DNA of 64,000 nucleotides, taken from positions 1 to 64,000 of the forward strand of contig NZ_LGDY01000124.1 in NCBI RefSeq assembly GCF_001279525.1. Direction: 5' to 3'. This DNA is from Nocardia sp. NRRL S-836. GTDB taxonomy: Bacteria; Actinomycetota; Actinomycetes; Mycobacteriales; Pseudonocardiaceae. The notes under the pieces were generated by a model. The model worked only from the letters and a program-made list of their open reading frames with translations, searched no databases and was not told the origin of the DNA. The position numbers were made by a program, and so were the translations under genes. Shown one piece after another: positions 52,369-62,206 of the stretch; the stretch's first letter is position 1; every line of letters begins with the position of its first letter.

Positions 52369-54512
52369 CGCTCCACTCCCTGGGGCTGCGTGATGCCGAG
52401 GAACTCGAAGGTGCCGTTGAGGATCTCCAGCGCCGGGCAGCCCACGTACACGTGCCCGTCGACCTGCGCGTCGCTCTTCCGCCCCGCGAGGAGCACCCGT
52501 TCCGCACCGGCCTCGCGCAGGGCCTCGACGGCGGGACCGGCGAGCTCGGCGTAGCTGCTGTCGCTGCCGCACACGACCGCGATCCGCGCACCGGACGCCT
52601 TGAACCGCGCCGCGACCTCGTCGGCGGTCTTCGTCGGCCCCGCGTTGGGGGTGGCGAAGCCGCCGGCGTTGAAGAGGTTGGCGGCGAAGGTGGCGCGGGC
52701 GGTGTGCGCGGCGACCGGGCCGAGGGTGGCCAGGAAGACCTGCGGGCGTTCCGGCTGGGCGTCGGCCAGGTCGCGCAGCTCCTCGAAGGCCTGTGCATAA
52801 CGCACGCGCGGGAGGCCGAAACTGTCAGACCCGCTTGAGATGATTGGGATGGGGGGTGCGTCCCCCCAGGGGGCCTGCGAGTCGGTATCGATTCCGTGGG
52901 GCGGAGCGGACGGCGTGGCCGAGGCGGGAGGCGTTGCCGAGGCGGGCGAGACGGACGCGGGAGGCGCTGTGGACGTGGTCGAAGCTGCCGACACGGGCGA
53001 AGCGGACGCCGGAGGCGTGGCCGACGCAGGCGTTGTGAACGCGGGTGGCGTTGCGGACGCAAGCGAAGCTGCCGACGTCGTTGAGGCAGGCGCGGCCGAG
53101 GCAGGCGAGGCCGCCGACGCGGGTGGCGTGGCGGACGCGGGCGAGGTTGTCGACGCGGACGACGTTGCGGGCGCGGACAGCGATGCAGACGTCGCTGGCG
53201 TGGTGGATGCGGACGGCGTTGCGGACGTGGTCGAAGCTGCCGACACAGGCGAAGCGGACGCCGCCGGGTGGGGCGGGCGGACCACCGGCTTCTCGGCCAG
53301 GTTCGGGAACTCGCTCACCCCCGTGATCGGGTCGCTGCGGTCCGCCAGCCGGGCCGACCGCCGCGCCCAGGTGTCCGCGATCCGCGACACCACCAGCGAG
53401 GACGCCCCCGGCAGCCCACCGGCGCGTTCGATCTCCTGGAACCACTTCCAGGCGGCCACCGCGAGGTCGTCGGTCAGCTTCTCCACGTACCAGGAACCGG
53501 CCGCCGGGTCGATCACCTCGCCGAGGTGCGACTCCTCCAGCAGCAGGTTCTGCGTGTTGCGCGCGATGCGGCGCGCGAACTCGTCGGGTACGCCGATCGC
53601 CGCGTCGAACGGTTGCACGGTCACCGAGTCGGCGCCGCCGAGGCCCGCGGACAGGCAGGCGACGGTCGTGCGCAGCATGTTCACCCACGGGTCGCGGCGG
53701 GTCATCATCGCCGACGAGGTCACCGCGTGCTGCACCTGCGGCACGTCGGCGCCGGACACCTCGGCGACCCGTGCCCACAGGCGGCGGGCCGCGCGCAGCT
53801 TCGCGATCGTCGTGAACTGGTCGGCGGTGGCGGCGTAGCGGAACTCCAGCTGTGCGAAGGCGGTGGCGACCGGCAGGCCCGCGGCGGTCAGCGAGCGCAG
53901 GTACGACACGGCCAGCGCCAGTGACGCGCCGAGCTCCTCGGAGTCGGAGCCGCCCGCGTCGTGGAACGGCAGTGCGTCGACCACGACCGTGCGCAGCGAC
54001 GGGAACTGGGCGACGGCCTGCTCGATCACCGGGAGCGACTCGGCCGAAGGGACCAGTGCGAGGTTGCCGGTCACGTCGGCGGGCAGCAGCGGTGCCTGGT
54101 CGTAGATCCGCAGCATCGTGCGGGCGGCCTCGACGTCGCCGTCGAGCACGATCGGAGCGAGGTCGAGGTAGACGCCGTCCAGCAGGCGTTCCAGCGACGA
54201 CGCGGGCACCGCGAGCCACAGCGACGTGACGCCGCCCTCGAGGTCGTTCAGCAGCGCCACGGGATCGGGTACCGCGTGGCGTTGCCGCACGTCCCAGCCC
54301 TGCTTGACGGGTGCGAGCGCGTACGGGGGCAGCGCGTCGTCGGCGGTGTACAGCGGCTGGAGCGCGAAGCCGTCGTACGTCTGGGTGACCAGGGAGTCGA
54401 AGTCGGCGCCCGTCTTGCGCAGGACGGCGTCGACCAGTTCACGCCACTGTTCCCGCGACGCCGCGGGGAACTCGTTCGGGCGGAATTCGGCGGGCAAGGC
54501 CAACTCCATCAT
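52365..54512 (-). CDS. mutA: Methylmalonyl-CoA mutase small subunit with large low-complexity insertion
   Basis: 715 residues, about 100 or more longer than usual. Residues 1 to about 410 are the TIM-barrel-like domain ([21 protein letters not shown]), and about 560-715 the B12-binding-like domain without cobalt His, as normal for this subunit. In between (about 415-558) lies an Ala/Ser/Thr/Pro-only stretch where homologues have a short linker. The DNA there contains a 40-nt direct repeat. Pairs with MutB. ATG at 54512 (or 54509). Confidence 0.93.
52838..53270 (-). repeat. Repeat DNA inside mutA
   Basis: The insertion is built of degenerate GCGGACGCGGGCGAGGC-like units on the plus strand. 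A 40-nt block at 52971-53010 recurs at 53223-53262 with one mismatch, exactly 252 bp away. The reading frame of mutA is kept throughout. Confidence 0.85.
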
Positions 54513-54601
54513 CGTTGCAGTGTCGCGGAACGGTACGCGCGCGGCTATGTGAGGTTCACCGCCGTTAACGATGCAGCCGGTAACTCGGGAACAATGGCCT
54601 G

Positions 54602-56227
54602 GTGGACGACCAGGAGCGCGTGATCGCGGCTAGGTACCGGCTGCTGCACCTGCTGGGTCAGGGGTCCATGGGCACGGTGTGGGCGGCGCACGACGAGGTG
54701 CTGGGGCGGCAGGTGGCCGTGAAGGGCATCCTGCACACACCCGGCATGCCGGACGTCGAGGCGGCCCAGCTGCGGGAGCGCACGATGCGGGAGGCGCGCG
54801 CGGTCGCCGCGCTGTCGCACCCGAACCTGGTGACGCTCTACGACGTGGTCCAGCACGACGGCAACCCGTACGTGGTGATGGAACTGGTGCCCTCGCGCAG
54901 CCTCGGCGAGGTGCTCAAGGAACAGGGCTGCCTCACCGAGAAGCAGGGCGCTGCGGTGCTGGACGCGGTCGCGGCGGCGCTGGAGTCGGCCCACCGGGTC
55001 GGGATCACGCACCGCGACGTCAAGCCGGGCAACGTGCTCATCGCGGACGACGGACGGGTGAAGCTCACGGACTTCGGCATCGCGCGCAACGTCGCCGAGG
55101 CCACCATGACCGCCCGCGGCATCACGCTCGGCACGCCCGCCTACATCGCGCCCGAGGTCGCGCAGGGCGGTGACGTGTCCGCGGCGGCCGACCGGTGGTC
55201 GCTGGGCGCCACGGTGTGGGCGGCGATGGCCGGTGAGCCGCCGTACGTGGGGCGCAACGTCATGCAGACGATCAACGCGGTGATCAACGGCGAGGTGCCG
55301 GTGCCCGCGGGTGCCGGGCGGCTGGCGCCGGTGATCAGCGGGTTGATGCAGAAGGACCCGGAACAGCGGATGTCGCTGGTCGACGTGCGGCGCAAGGTCT
55401 ACCCGCTGCTGCCGGAACCCGGCACGGACGCGTTCGAGATCCGTGCGCCGCGGCCGATGCCGGTGATCGTCCGGCCCAAGCCGAAGATCGAGCCGGACGC
55501 GCCGCTGGCCGCCGACCCCGGGCCGCTGCCGTTCCAGGTCACGAAGCCCGCCGCGCCGGAGCGCACGCCGATCACCAGGACGTTGGTGCTGGTCGCGGCG
55601 GTGGTGCTGTTCCTGGTGGGCTCCGGTGGCGGGTTCGCGCTGACCCGGCTGGTCGCGGGGGCGCCGCTGCTGCCGCCGGTCGAGCAGGGCGCGCCGACGC
55701 TGCCGACGCTGCCGAGCTCGCCGACGTTCGAGCAGCGCACCGAGAACGCCGTCACCGCGGCCGGCGACCAGGGCGGGAAGTTCACCCTGAAGGTGGACCA
55801 GAGCTGGACCAGGTACGCCGAGCAGCGGGCGGCCGACCAGCGCGTCCCGGCCTCGGCGGTGGTGCACTTCGTGTCGCCGTCCGGTGCGTACGAGGTGGCG
55901 GTACAGCGGTTCCCCGACTTCTATCCGAAGCGCAAGATCGCCGAGTACGTGGCGGCCGTGCAGGCGCGCTGGGCGAGCCGGTTCTACGGCGGTGAGAAGG
56001 TGCCGACGCCGAACCTGGCCGGTGCGCGCACGGAGGACGGCATCCAGTTCGTCTACAAGACCGTGGAGGGTGACGAGGCGACGGCGTTGCGCCGGTCGCA
56101 CTTCTCCCGTGTGCTGCCGTACGGCAACGACCTGTGGGTGGTCGAGGTCGTCGTCCCGACCGAGCAGGAGGACGCGGCGAGGGAGCGCCTCTTCGACGCG
56201 ATCGCCTCGACCTTCGCCCCGGTTTAA
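54602..56227 (+). CDS. PknB-type transmembrane serine/threonine protein kinase
   Basis: 541 residues. Kinase domain 10-275: Gly loop G-Q-G-S-M-G-T-V, Lys41 (V-A-V-K), catalytic H-R-D-V-K-P-G-N (Asp139), D-F-G (157-159), activation loop with Thr and A-P-E. A juxtamembrane Pro-rich linker, one membrane helix (about 325-347) and an extracytoplasmic domain of about 175 residues with no PASTA or other recognised repeats. GTG at 54602. Divergent from mutA. Likely senses an extracellular cue; targets unknown. Confidence 0.93.
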   Translation: MDDQERVIAARYRLLHLLGQGSMGTVWAAHDEVLGRQVAVKGILHTPGMPDVEAAQLRERTMREARAVAALSHPNLVTLYDVVQHDGNPYVVMELVPSRSLGEVLKEQGCLTEKQGAAVLDAVAAALESAHRVGITHRDVKPGNVLIADDGRVKLTDFGIARNVAEATMTARGITLGTPAYIAPEVAQGGDVSAAADRWSLGATVWAAMAGEPPYVGRNVMQTINAVINGEVPVPAGAGRLAPVISGLMQKDPEQRMSLVDVRRKVYPLLPEPGTDAFEIRAPRPMPVIVRPKPKIEPDAPLAADPGPLPFQVTKPAAPERTPITRTLVLVAAVVLFLVGSGGGFALTRLVAGAPLLPPVEQGAPTLPTLPSSPTFEQRTENAVTAAGDQGGKFTLKVDQSWTRYAEQRAADQRVPASAVVHFVSPSGAYEVAVQRFPDFYPKRKIAEYVAAVQARWASRFYGGEKVPTPNLAGARTEDGIQFVYKTVEGDEATALRRSHFSRVLPYGNDLWVVEVVVPTEQEDAARERLFDAIASTFAPV

Positions 56228-56236
56228 GCTCTCGCG

Positions 56237-57028
56237 GTGACTGAAGAAGAGCTGGCCGGCAAGGCCGCGGAAGAGATCCAGGGCCGCACCGGCGTGGCGA
56301 AGCACGACATCGCGATCGTGCTCGGCTCCGGCTGGCGGCCCGCAGCCGACGTGATCGGCGAGCCGGCCACCGAGATTCCGGTGGGAGAGCTGACCGGCTT
56401 CGAGGCGCCGACCGCGCTCGGCCACGGCGGCACCATCCGCTCGGTGGAGGTCGGCGGCAAGAAGGTCCTCGTCGTCCTCGGCCGCACCCACGGCTACGAG
56501 GGCAAGGGCGTGCAGAAGGTCGTCCACGGCGTGCGCACCGCGGCCGCGGCCGGCGTGTCGACGGTCGTGCTGACCAACGCCGCCGGTGGCCTGCGCCAGG
56601 GCATGTCCGTCGGGCAGCCGGTGCTGATCTCCGACCACCTCAACCTGACCTCGCTGTCGCCGCTGGTCGGCGCGCGGTTCGTGGACCTCACGGACCTGTA
56701 CTCGCCGCGGCTGCGGAAGCTGGCGCAGGAGATCGACCCGTCGCTGGAGGAGGGCGTGTACGCGGGTCTGCCGGGCCCGCACTTCGAGACGCCCGCCGAG
56801 ATCCGGATGCTCCGCACGATGGGCGCCGACCTGGTCGGCATGTCGACGGTGCACGAGGCGATCGCCGCACGCGCCGAGGGCGTCGAGGTGTTCGGGCTGT
56901 CGCTGGTCACGAACCTCGCGGCGGGCATCACCGGCGAACCGCTGAACCACCAGGAGGTGCTGGAGGCCGGTGCCGCCGCCGCCCAGCGCATGGGCACGCT
57001 GCTGCGCGAGCTGGTGGACCGCGCATGA
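56237..57028 (+). CDS. punA: Purine nucleoside phosphorylase
   Basis: 263 residues, trimeric PNP family. G-S-G-W (phosphate loop), [16 protein letters not shown] and V-G-M-S-T-V-H-E are present, together with the late S-L-V-T-N-L-A-A-G base-binding Asn. Cleaves inosine/guanosine phosphorolytically for purine salvage. GTG at 56237; stop overlaps the next gene as ATGA (57025-57028). Matches Rv3307 (deoD) followed by pmmB. Confidence 0.95.
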   Translation: MTEEELAGKAAEEIQGRTGVAKHDIAIVLGSGWRPAADVIGEPATEIPVGELTGFEAPTALGHGGTIRSVEVGGKKVLVVLGRTHGYEGKGVQKVVHGVRTAAAAGVSTVVLTNAAGGLRQGMSVGQPVLISDHLNLTSLSPLVGARFVDLTDLYSPRLRKLAQEIDPSLEEGVYAGLPGPHFETPAEIRMLRTMGADLVGMSTVHEAIAARAEGVEVFGLSLVTNLAAGITGEPLNHQEVLEAGAAAAQRMGTLLRELVDRA

Positions 57029-58824
57029 GCCTCACCCCGGTGCTGCGCGACGCGACGTTCCGGTGGATCGCCGACGACCCCTCCGCGGCCACCCGTGCGG
57101 AGCTGCAAGGGGTGCTGGCGCGTGCCATGGGCGGCGACGCGGCGGCGCTGGCCGACCTGGAAGACCGGATGGCCGGGCCGCTGACGTTCGGCACGGCCGG
57201 ACTGCGCGGGCCGGTCAGGGCGGGCACGAACGGCATGAACGTGGCCACCGTGGTGCGCACGACGGCCGGGCTGGCCGCGTGGCTGCGCACGTCCGGGGCG
57301 GGATCCAGTGCGTCCGGGCTTGGCGCTTCGGGCCTGAACAGCGGCGGGACGGGCAGCGGTACGGGTGCGTCCGGACCGGGCACGTTCGGGTCAGGCAGCG
57401 GCGGACTGGTTGCGTCCGGATCGGGTGCGCCCGGGACGAGCAGCGGCGGGACGGGTGCGTCCGCGTCAGGTGTGTCCGGGTCCGGTGCGTCCGGGGTCGT
57501 GTTCGTCGGCCGTGACGCGCGGCACGGGTCGGAGGAGTTCGCCGTCGCCGCCGCCGAGGTGATGGCGGCGGCCGGGTTCGACGTGCGGATGCTGCCGGGG
57601 CCGTTGCCGACGCCGGTGCTCGCGTTCCTGGTGCGTCAGCACGGTGCGGTGGCGGGGATCCAGATCACCGCGTCGCACAACCCGCCGGCGGACAACGGGT
57701 ACAAGCTCTACCTGGCCGGCGGGTCGCAGATCGTGCCGCCGTCGGACGGGGAGATCGAGCAGGCCATCGAGGCCGTGCCCGCCGCGGTGTCGGTGGCGCG
57801 TGCCTCCACTTACTCGGTGGTGCCGGACGCCGACGTCGACGCCTACCTGGAGCGGGTCGCGTCGCTGCCCAGCGGCACCGCGCGGTCGTTGAAGATCGCG
57901 TTGACGCCGATGCACGGCGTCGGTGGCCAGTTCGCCGTGGAAGCGTTGCGGCGCGCGGGTTTCACGGACGTGCACGTGGTGCGGTCGCAGGCCGTGCCGG
58001 ACCCGGACTTCCCGACGGTGGCGTTCCCGAACCCCGAGGAGCCCGGCGCGTCGGACGAGCTGCTGGCGCTGGCGGAGTCGGTGGACGCCGACCTCGCGAT
58101 CGCGCTCGACCCGGACGCCGACCGGTGCGCGCTGGGCGTGCGGGACGGGTCGGCGTGGCGGATGCTGCGCGGCGACGAGACGGGCGTGCTGCTCGGGTCG
58201 CTGGTGCTGTCCACTGTGGAGAGCGCAGATCCGTTGGTGGCCACGACTATCGTGTCGTCGTCGCTGCTGAGGTCGATCGCGGCGGCGCACGGTGCCCGGT
58301 ACGCGGAGACGCTGACGGGCTTCAAGTGGCTGGCGCGGGCCGGCGAGGGCCTGGTGTTCGCCTACGAGGAGGCGCTCGGCAACTGCGTCGACCCGTCGTT
58401 CGTGGCGGACAAGGACGGCATCTCGGCGGCCGTCGTCGCCGCCGACCTGGCCGCGGGCCTGAAGTCGTCCGGGCGGACGTTGCTCGACGCGCTGGACCAG
58501 CTGGCGCTGGACCACGGCCTGCACCTGACCGACCAGGTGTCGTTGCGCTACACCGACCTGTCGCTGATCGGCGCGACGATGGCCCGGCTGCGCGCCGAGC
58601 CGCCGGCCGAGTTCACCTCGGAGGACCTGCTGCCCGGCGCGGACGTGCTGCGGTGGACGGCGGAAGGCGTGCGCGTGATCGTGCGCCCCTCCGGTACCGA
58701 GCCGAAGCTCAAGGCGTACCTGGAGGTCGTCGAGCCGGTCACGGACGGACTGGAGTCCGCCCGTGCGGCAGCGAAGACTCGGTTGGCTGAACTGCGCGAA
58801 CGCGTTACGGCGCTGGTGAGCTAG
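57025..58824 (+). CDS. Phosphohexomutase (PmmB-like) with Gly/Ser-rich insertion
   Basis: 599 residues, alpha-D-phosphohexomutase family (phosphoglucomutase/phosphomannomutase). Active-site Ser loop T-A-S-H-N-P, metal loop D-P-D-A-D-R and sugar-binding loop F-A-Y-E-E-A-L-G-N, phosphate loop R-P-S-G-T-E-P-K are intact. A stretch of about 69 residues at 88-157, made almost only of Gly, Ser, Ala and Thr, interrupts the first domain between L-A-A-W-L-R and V-V-F-V-G-R-D-A-R. Coupled to punA by a 4-base overlap; possibly uses ribose/deoxyribose 1-phosphate from PNP. Confidence 0.93.
   Translation: MSLTPVLRDATFRWIADDPSAATRAELQGVLARAMGGDAAALADLEDRMAGPLTFGTAGLRGPVRAGTNGMNVATVVRTTAGLAAWLRTSGAGSSASGLGASGLNSGGTGSGTGASGPGTFGSGSGGLVASGSGAPGTSSGGTGASASGVSGSGASGVVFVGRDARHGSEEFAVAAAEVMAAAGFDVRMLPGPLPTPVLAFLVRQHGAVAGIQITASHNPPADNGYKLYLAGGSQIVPPSDGEIEQAIEAVPAAVSVARASTYSVVPDADVDAYLERVASLPSGTARSLKIALTPMHGVGGQFAVEALRRAGFTDVHVVRSQAVPDPDFPTVAFPNPEEPGASDELLALAESVDADLAIALDPDADRCALGVRDGSAWRMLRGDETGVLLGSLVLSTVESADPLVATTIVSSSLLRSIAAAHGARYAETLTGFKWLARAGEGLVFAYEEALGNCVDPSFVADKDGISAAVVAADLAAGLKSSGRTLLDALDQLALDHGLHLTDQVSLRYTDLSLIGATMARLRAEPPAEFTSEDLLPGADVLRWTAEGVRVIVRPSGTEPKLKAYLEVVEPVTDGLESARAAAKTRLAELRERVTALVS
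57290..57496 (+). repeat. Repeat DNA inside the phosphohexomutase gene
   Basis: GGTGCGTCCGG occurs several times and AGCAGCGGCGGGACGGG-type blocks twice (near 57341 and 57439). The frame is preserved. Base composition and codon mix (GGG, TCG/TCC, ACG) are plainer than in the flanking enzyme. Confidence 0.8.
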
Positions 58825-58827
58825 CGG

Positions 58828-59163
58828 TCAGCTCCCGAGCGCGATCAGCAGGCACAGCACGGCAAGAGCGAAGCCCCCGCCGGCCACCCAGAAGGCCCTC
58901 CTGGTCGGCGGGGCGATCGCGGTGCGCCGCCCCTCGGTCACGGCCGCGACCGCGATCCTGCCGAAGATGTACGCGATCGAGCAGAGCCCCACGCCGAGTC
59001 CGAACAACATCGTGTTGACGTCCCACGGGCTGTGGTCGAACCCCGGCCACAGCGACGCGAAGAGGGGCCCGAACCCGATCATCCCGATGCCGATCGCAAG
59101 GCCGAAACCCCAGGTGATGCGACGCTGACGAGGACTGGTGGTCATAAGGGCGGTGGTCTTCAT
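58828..59163 (-). CDS. Hypothetical membrane protein
   Basis: 111 residues with three predicted membrane helices (about 22-42, 52-73, 90-109), basic N-terminus (S-P-R-Q-R-R). No known family. ATG at 59163 with GGAGGGACC immediately upstream. Convergent with the phosphohexomutase gene, 3 bp apart. Confidence 0.72.
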   Translation of the reverse strand: MKTTALMTTSPRQRRITWGFGLAIGIGMIGFGPLFASLWPGFDHSPWDVNTMLFGLGVGLCSIAYIFGRIAVAAVTEGRRTAIAPPTRRAFWVAGGGFALAVLCLLIALGS

Positions 59164-59184
59164 GGTCCCTCCTGTGTACACCTT

Positions 59185-59814
59185 CTAGGACGTCTTTCCG
59201 GCCCCGGGGTTCCGTTGCAGCAACAGGAACGCCTGCGGGCCGCCTTCGTCCACACCCCTCTGACGCACGAGCCTGGCCACTTCGTTGAACCCGGCCGCGA
59301 TGGCGTTGCTCACGGTCTCATCGACGTCGTGCCAGTACACGTCCAGGTCAACGTCGTGGCCGTACGCGTGGTCGAGGTGGCGCTTCTGGTCACCCGCCTT
59401 GAACCCGTGCAACAGGTACCCGCCGGGCTTGAGCACCCGGTGGAACTCGAGCCACGGCACGTCCCCGGCCGGCATGTGGACCGTGGAGTACCAGACGACG
59501 GCGCCGCCGAGGCTCTCGTCGGCGAGGTCGAGCTCCGTGAGGTCGCCCTGGCGGAAGTCGAGGTGCGGGTGGAGCTGCCTGGCCTGGGCGAGCATGCCCT
59601 CGGAGAGGTCGACGCCGAACACGTCGAGGCCGAGCTCGTGCAGGTACCGGGTGATGCGGCCGGTTCCGCAGCCGAGGTCGCCGATCCGGCCGCTCACCAG
59701 CTCGGCGAACGCGCGCATGATCGCGGCGTCGAGCGGGCGGCCGTCGTGGGCGTCGGGGAGGAGCTGGGCGTAGCTGGCGGCGACGACGTCGTAGCTGGCA
59801 CGGGTCATGGTCAT
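59185..59814 (-). CDS. SAM-dependent methyltransferase
   Basis: 209 residues, class I Rossmann methyltransferase: motif I I-G-D-L-G-C-G-T-G-R, V-F-G-V-D-L-S (acidic end of strand 2), F-R-Q-G-D-L-T and the V-L-K-P-G-G-Y-L motif. ATGs at 59817, 59814 and 59808 are all possible; 59814 is a compromise. Substrate unknown. Divergent from the flavodoxin-like gene. Confidence 0.85.
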   Translation of the reverse strand: MTMTRASYDVVAASYAQLLPDAHDGRPLDAAIMRAFAELVSGRIGDLGCGTGRITRYLHELGLDVFGVDLSEGMLAQARQLHPHLDFRQGDLTELDLADESLGGAVVWYSTVHMPAGDVPWLEFHRVLKPGGYLLHGFKAGDQKRHLDHAYGHDVDLDVYWHDVDETVSNAIAAGFNEVARLVRQRGVDEGGPQAFLLLQRNPGAGKTS

Positions 59815-59896
59815 CATGCTGCCGGGCACGGGGTACGCGGCGTCACTTGGCGCCGACCGAGCCGGATCCCGGCCACGGGTGGTACCAAGGACGGTC

Positions 59897-60346
59897 ATGA
59901 GGCTGCTGATCGTCCACCACACGCCCTCCCCCGCCCTGCAGGCGATGTTCGAGGCGGTCGTCGCCGGTGCCACCACGCCGGAGATCGAGGGTGTCGAGGT
60001 CGTGCGGAAGGCCGCGTTGTCCACAACCGCTGTGGACGTCCTGGAGGCCGACGGCTACCTGCTGGGCACGCCCGCGAACCTCGGCTACATGAGCGGTGCG
60101 CTGAAGCACTTCTTCGACACCGTTTACTACCCGTGTCTGGATTCCACGCGCGGTAGGCCGTTCGGGTTGTACGTCCACGGCAACAACGACACGACGGGTG
60201 CGGTGCGCAGCGTCGAGACGGCCACGACCGGGCTGGCGTGGGAGAAAGCGGCGCAGCACGTCGTGGTGACGGGTGAGCCGGCGAAGGCCGACCTGGAGGC
60301 GTGCTGGGAGCTCGGGGCGACCCTCGCGGCCCAGTTGTCCACATGA
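59897..60346 (+). CDS. Flavodoxin-family NAD(P)H-dependent oxidoreductase-like protein
   Basis: 149 residues. N-terminal L-L-I-V-H-H-T-P-S-P phosphate-binding loop for FMN, G-T-P-A-N-L-G-Y-M-S-G and F-D-T-V-Y-Y-P show the flavodoxin-like fold. ATG at 59897. Contains one perfect DnaA box (60017-60025) and ends at a hairpin with three more. Redox partner unknown. Confidence 0.85.
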   Translation: MRLLIVHHTPSPALQAMFEAVVAGATTPEIEGVEVVRKAALSTTAVDVLEADGYLLGTPANLGYMSGALKHFFDTVYYPCLDSTRGRPFGLYVHGNNDTTGAVRSVETATTGLAWEKAAQHVVVTGEPAKADLEACWELGATLAAQLST

Positions 60347-60397
60347 CCCCAGGGTTGTCCACAGCTACTTGTCCCCACCCTGTGGACAACCCTGGGG
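60335..60397. terminator. Bidirectional terminator carrying three DnaA boxes
   Basis: CCCCAGGGTTGTCCACAG (60347-60364) and its perfect complement (60380-60397) make an 18-bp stem with 15-base loop between two convergent genes. TTGTCCACA, the preferred actinobacterial DnaA box, lies at 60335-60343 and 60355-60363, and its complement at 60381-60389. Confidence 0.8.
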
Positions 60398-60416
60398 ATA
60401 GATTCGAACAGGTGTT

Positions 60417-61382
60417 CTAACGCCCGATCGAGCTCATGTCGGGGTACCGGTCGCCGGCCACCGCGGAAGCCGGGACCGCCGCCTCGATCGCCGCCAGATC
60501 CGCGTCCGACAGCTCCAGCGCGGCCGCCGCCACGTTCTCCTCCAGGTACTTCAGCCGCTTGGTGCCCGGGATCGGCACGACGTCGGACCCGCGGTGCTGC
60601 ACCCACGCCAGCGCCAGCTGACCGGCGGTGACACCGCGTTCGTCGGCCAGGGCGCGCAGGTCGGCGACCATCTTCAGGTTCGCGTCGAGGTTCTCGCCGG
60701 AGAACCGCGGGTTGGCGGCCCGGAAGTCGCCGTCGGAGAAGTCGGCGGCGGACGAGAAACGGCCGGTCAGCACGCCGCGGCCGAGCGGCGAGTACGGCAC
60801 CAGGCCGATGCCGAGCTCACGTGCCGTGGGCACGATCTCCGCCTCGATGTCGCGCGACCACAGCGACCACTCGCTCTGCAGCGCCGTGATCGGGTGGACG
60901 GCGTGGGCGCGGCGCAGCGTCTCGGCGCCGGCCTCCGACAGGCCCAGGAACCGGACCTTGCCCTCGGTGACCAGCTCGGCCATCGCGCCGACGGTTTCCT
61001 CGATGGGAGTGTCCGCAGGCACGCGGTGCAGGTAGTAGAGGTCGATCACGTCGGTCCCGAGCCGCTTCAGCGACCCCTCGACCGACGACCGCACGTAGTC
61101 GCGATCCCCGCGCACGCCACGACGGTCGCCATCGCGCACGATGCCGAACTTCGTCGCGAGCACGACGTCGGAGCGGCGGCCGGCGATGGCGCGGCCGACC
61201 AGCTCCTCGTTCACGTGCGGGCCGTACATGTCGGCCGTGTCGAGCAGCGTCACGCCGAGCTCCAGGGCCCGGTGGATCACCGCGATCGACTCGGTGTCGT
61301 CGCCGGCACCGTAGAACTCCGACATCCCCATGCAGCCGAGCCCCTGCGGCCCGACCTCCAGAGCACCAAGCTGACGGGTCAC
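60417..61382 (-). CDS. Aldo/keto reductase
   Basis: 321 residues of the AKR superfamily (AKR13-like). Active-site Asp/Tyr (L-D-T-A-D-M-Y-G), Lys (A-T-K-F-G) and His (Y-Y-L-H-R) are present, plus P-I-P-G-T-K for NADPH. GTG at 61382 overlaps the MerR stop as GTGA (61379-61382). Regulated with its MerR partner. Confidence 0.93.
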   Translation of the reverse strand: MTRQLGALEVGPQGLGCMGMSEFYGAGDDTESIAVIHRALELGVTLLDTADMYGPHVNEELVGRAIAGRRSDVVLATKFGIVRDGDRRGVRGDRDYVRSSVEGSLKRLGTDVIDLYYLHRVPADTPIEETVGAMAELVTEGKVRFLGLSEAGAETLRRAHAVHPITALQSEWSLWSRDIEAEIVPTARELGIGLVPYSPLGRGVLTGRFSSAADFSDGDFRAANPRFSGENLDANLKMVADLRALADERGVTAGQLALAWVQHRGSDVVPIPGTKRLKYLEENVAAAALELSDADLAAIEAAVPASAVAGDRYPDMSSIGR

Positions 61383-61753
61383 GCCGTCGCCTCCAAATCG
61401 CGTTCGACCACGGAGTAGTGGTCGATCTTGTAGTCCAGGACCTCGAGGCACGACTGCAGCTCCGCGATGCGGGCGCGGACGTCGTTGCGGTGTTCCACGA
61501 GGATCTGCCTGCGCCGGCCCGCCGTGTGCTCGCGGTGCCTGAGCTGGGCGAACTCGCGCATCATGCGGATCGGCATGCCGGTGGTGCGCAGGCGGGTCAC
61601 GAAGGCCAGCCAGCCGAGGTCCTCCTCGGAGTAGGCGCGGCGGCCGCCCGTGTCGCGTGCGGGCGGGTCGACGAGCCCGATTCGTTCGTAGTAGCGCAGG
61701 GTGTCTATGGACAACCCGCTGCGCTGCGCGGCCTGGGCTATCGAGTAACTCAC
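61379..61753 (-). CDS. MerR-family transcriptional regulator
   Basis: 124 residues. N-terminal winged [27 protein letters not shown], then a coiled-coil dimerisation helix. No Cys-rich metal or redox site, so it is probably of the small-molecule-responsive type. GTG at 61753. Upstream sits the long-spacer promoter dyad typical for MerR control of itself and the aldo/keto reductase. Confidence 0.92.
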   Translation of the reverse strand: MSYSIAQAAQRSGLSIDTLRYYERIGLVDPPARDTGGRRAYSEEDLGWLAFVTRLRTTGMPIRMMREFAQLRHREHTAGRRRQILVEHRNDVRARIAELQSCLEVLDYKIDHYSVVERDLEATA

Positions 61754-61767
61754 GAAATCGACGCTAA

Positions 61768-61789
61768 GACCTGGAGTGCGCTCTAGGTC
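61768..61789 (-). promoter_or_regulatory. MerR operator/promoter
   Basis: A 22-bp near-palindrome, GACCT and AGGTC at the ends with GAG/CTC inside (18 of 22 positions symmetric). On the minus strand it sits in the spacer that begins in a TTGACC -35 box, the classic MerR arrangement. It is 15 bases upstream of the merR start. Confidence 0.8.
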
Positions 61790-62174
61790 AAGCGGAATCC
61801 TTGGGCAGTCCCCACGCTTCGAGGTGGCCGGCCATCTCCGGCACGTCGATCTTGTCACGGCCCAGCGCGCGGACGAGGTCGAGCGCGTCGTCCTCGTCGG
61901 CGTCGATCCAGTAGCCGTTGATGTCGCACATCGTGACGGCGGCGACCCAGCCGAGCCGCCAGTTCCCCTCAGTCAGCGGACGGGTGCGCACGATCGAGTC
62001 GAGGAGGGCGGAGGACTTCAACCACAGCGTGTCGTACGCCTCCACGCCGAGCACGGTGGCTCGGGGGCGGTACGCCGCTGTGTCCAGGAGACCGATGTCC
62101 CTCACGACGAGGTCACCACCGGTCACAGCCGTGGCCAGCACTAACAGGTCCCCGGCGTCGAGGTAGGAGATCAC
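61788..62174 (-). CDS. Doc/Fic-family toxin homologue with altered active site
   Basis: 128 residues with the fold and landmarks of Doc-type toxins (Y-L-D ... D-L-L, V-R-D-I-G-L-L-D-T-A, A-L-L-D-S-I-V-R). The core motif H-x-F/L-x-D-G-N-K-R reads R-P-L-T-E-G-N-W-R: His is Arg65, Asp is Glu69 and Lys is Trp72. Without His normal Fic AMP/kinase transfer is unlikely. GTG at 62174. The ribbon-helix-helix antitoxin lies 32 bp upstream. It may be an inactivated toxin kept as decoy, or act by a different mechanism. Confidence 0.82.
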   Translation of the reverse strand: MISYLDAGDLLVLATAVTGGDLVVRDIGLLDTAAYRPRATVLGVEAYDTLWLKSSALLDSIVRTRPLTEGNWRLGWVAAVTMCDINGYWIDADEDDALDLVRALGRDKIDVPEMAGHLEAWGLPKDSA

Positions 62175-62206
62175 AGCATCCAGTTGATCACAGAGGACTG
62201 ACAGTT

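Noticed and set aside
52840..53838. Plus-strand frame through the mutA insertion rich in Ala/Asp/Val/Glu
   Set aside because: It is the complement of the repeat insertion and continues into antisense of conserved mutA sequence.
54545..56950. 801-codon minus-strand frame opposite the kinase and punA
   Set aside because: Spans two unrelated well-supported genes, Arg/His-rich shadow.
60017..60397. Chromosomal replication origin
   Set aside because: DnaA boxes are present, but only four, without an AT-rich unwinding element or dnaA/dnaN/rnpA neighbours.
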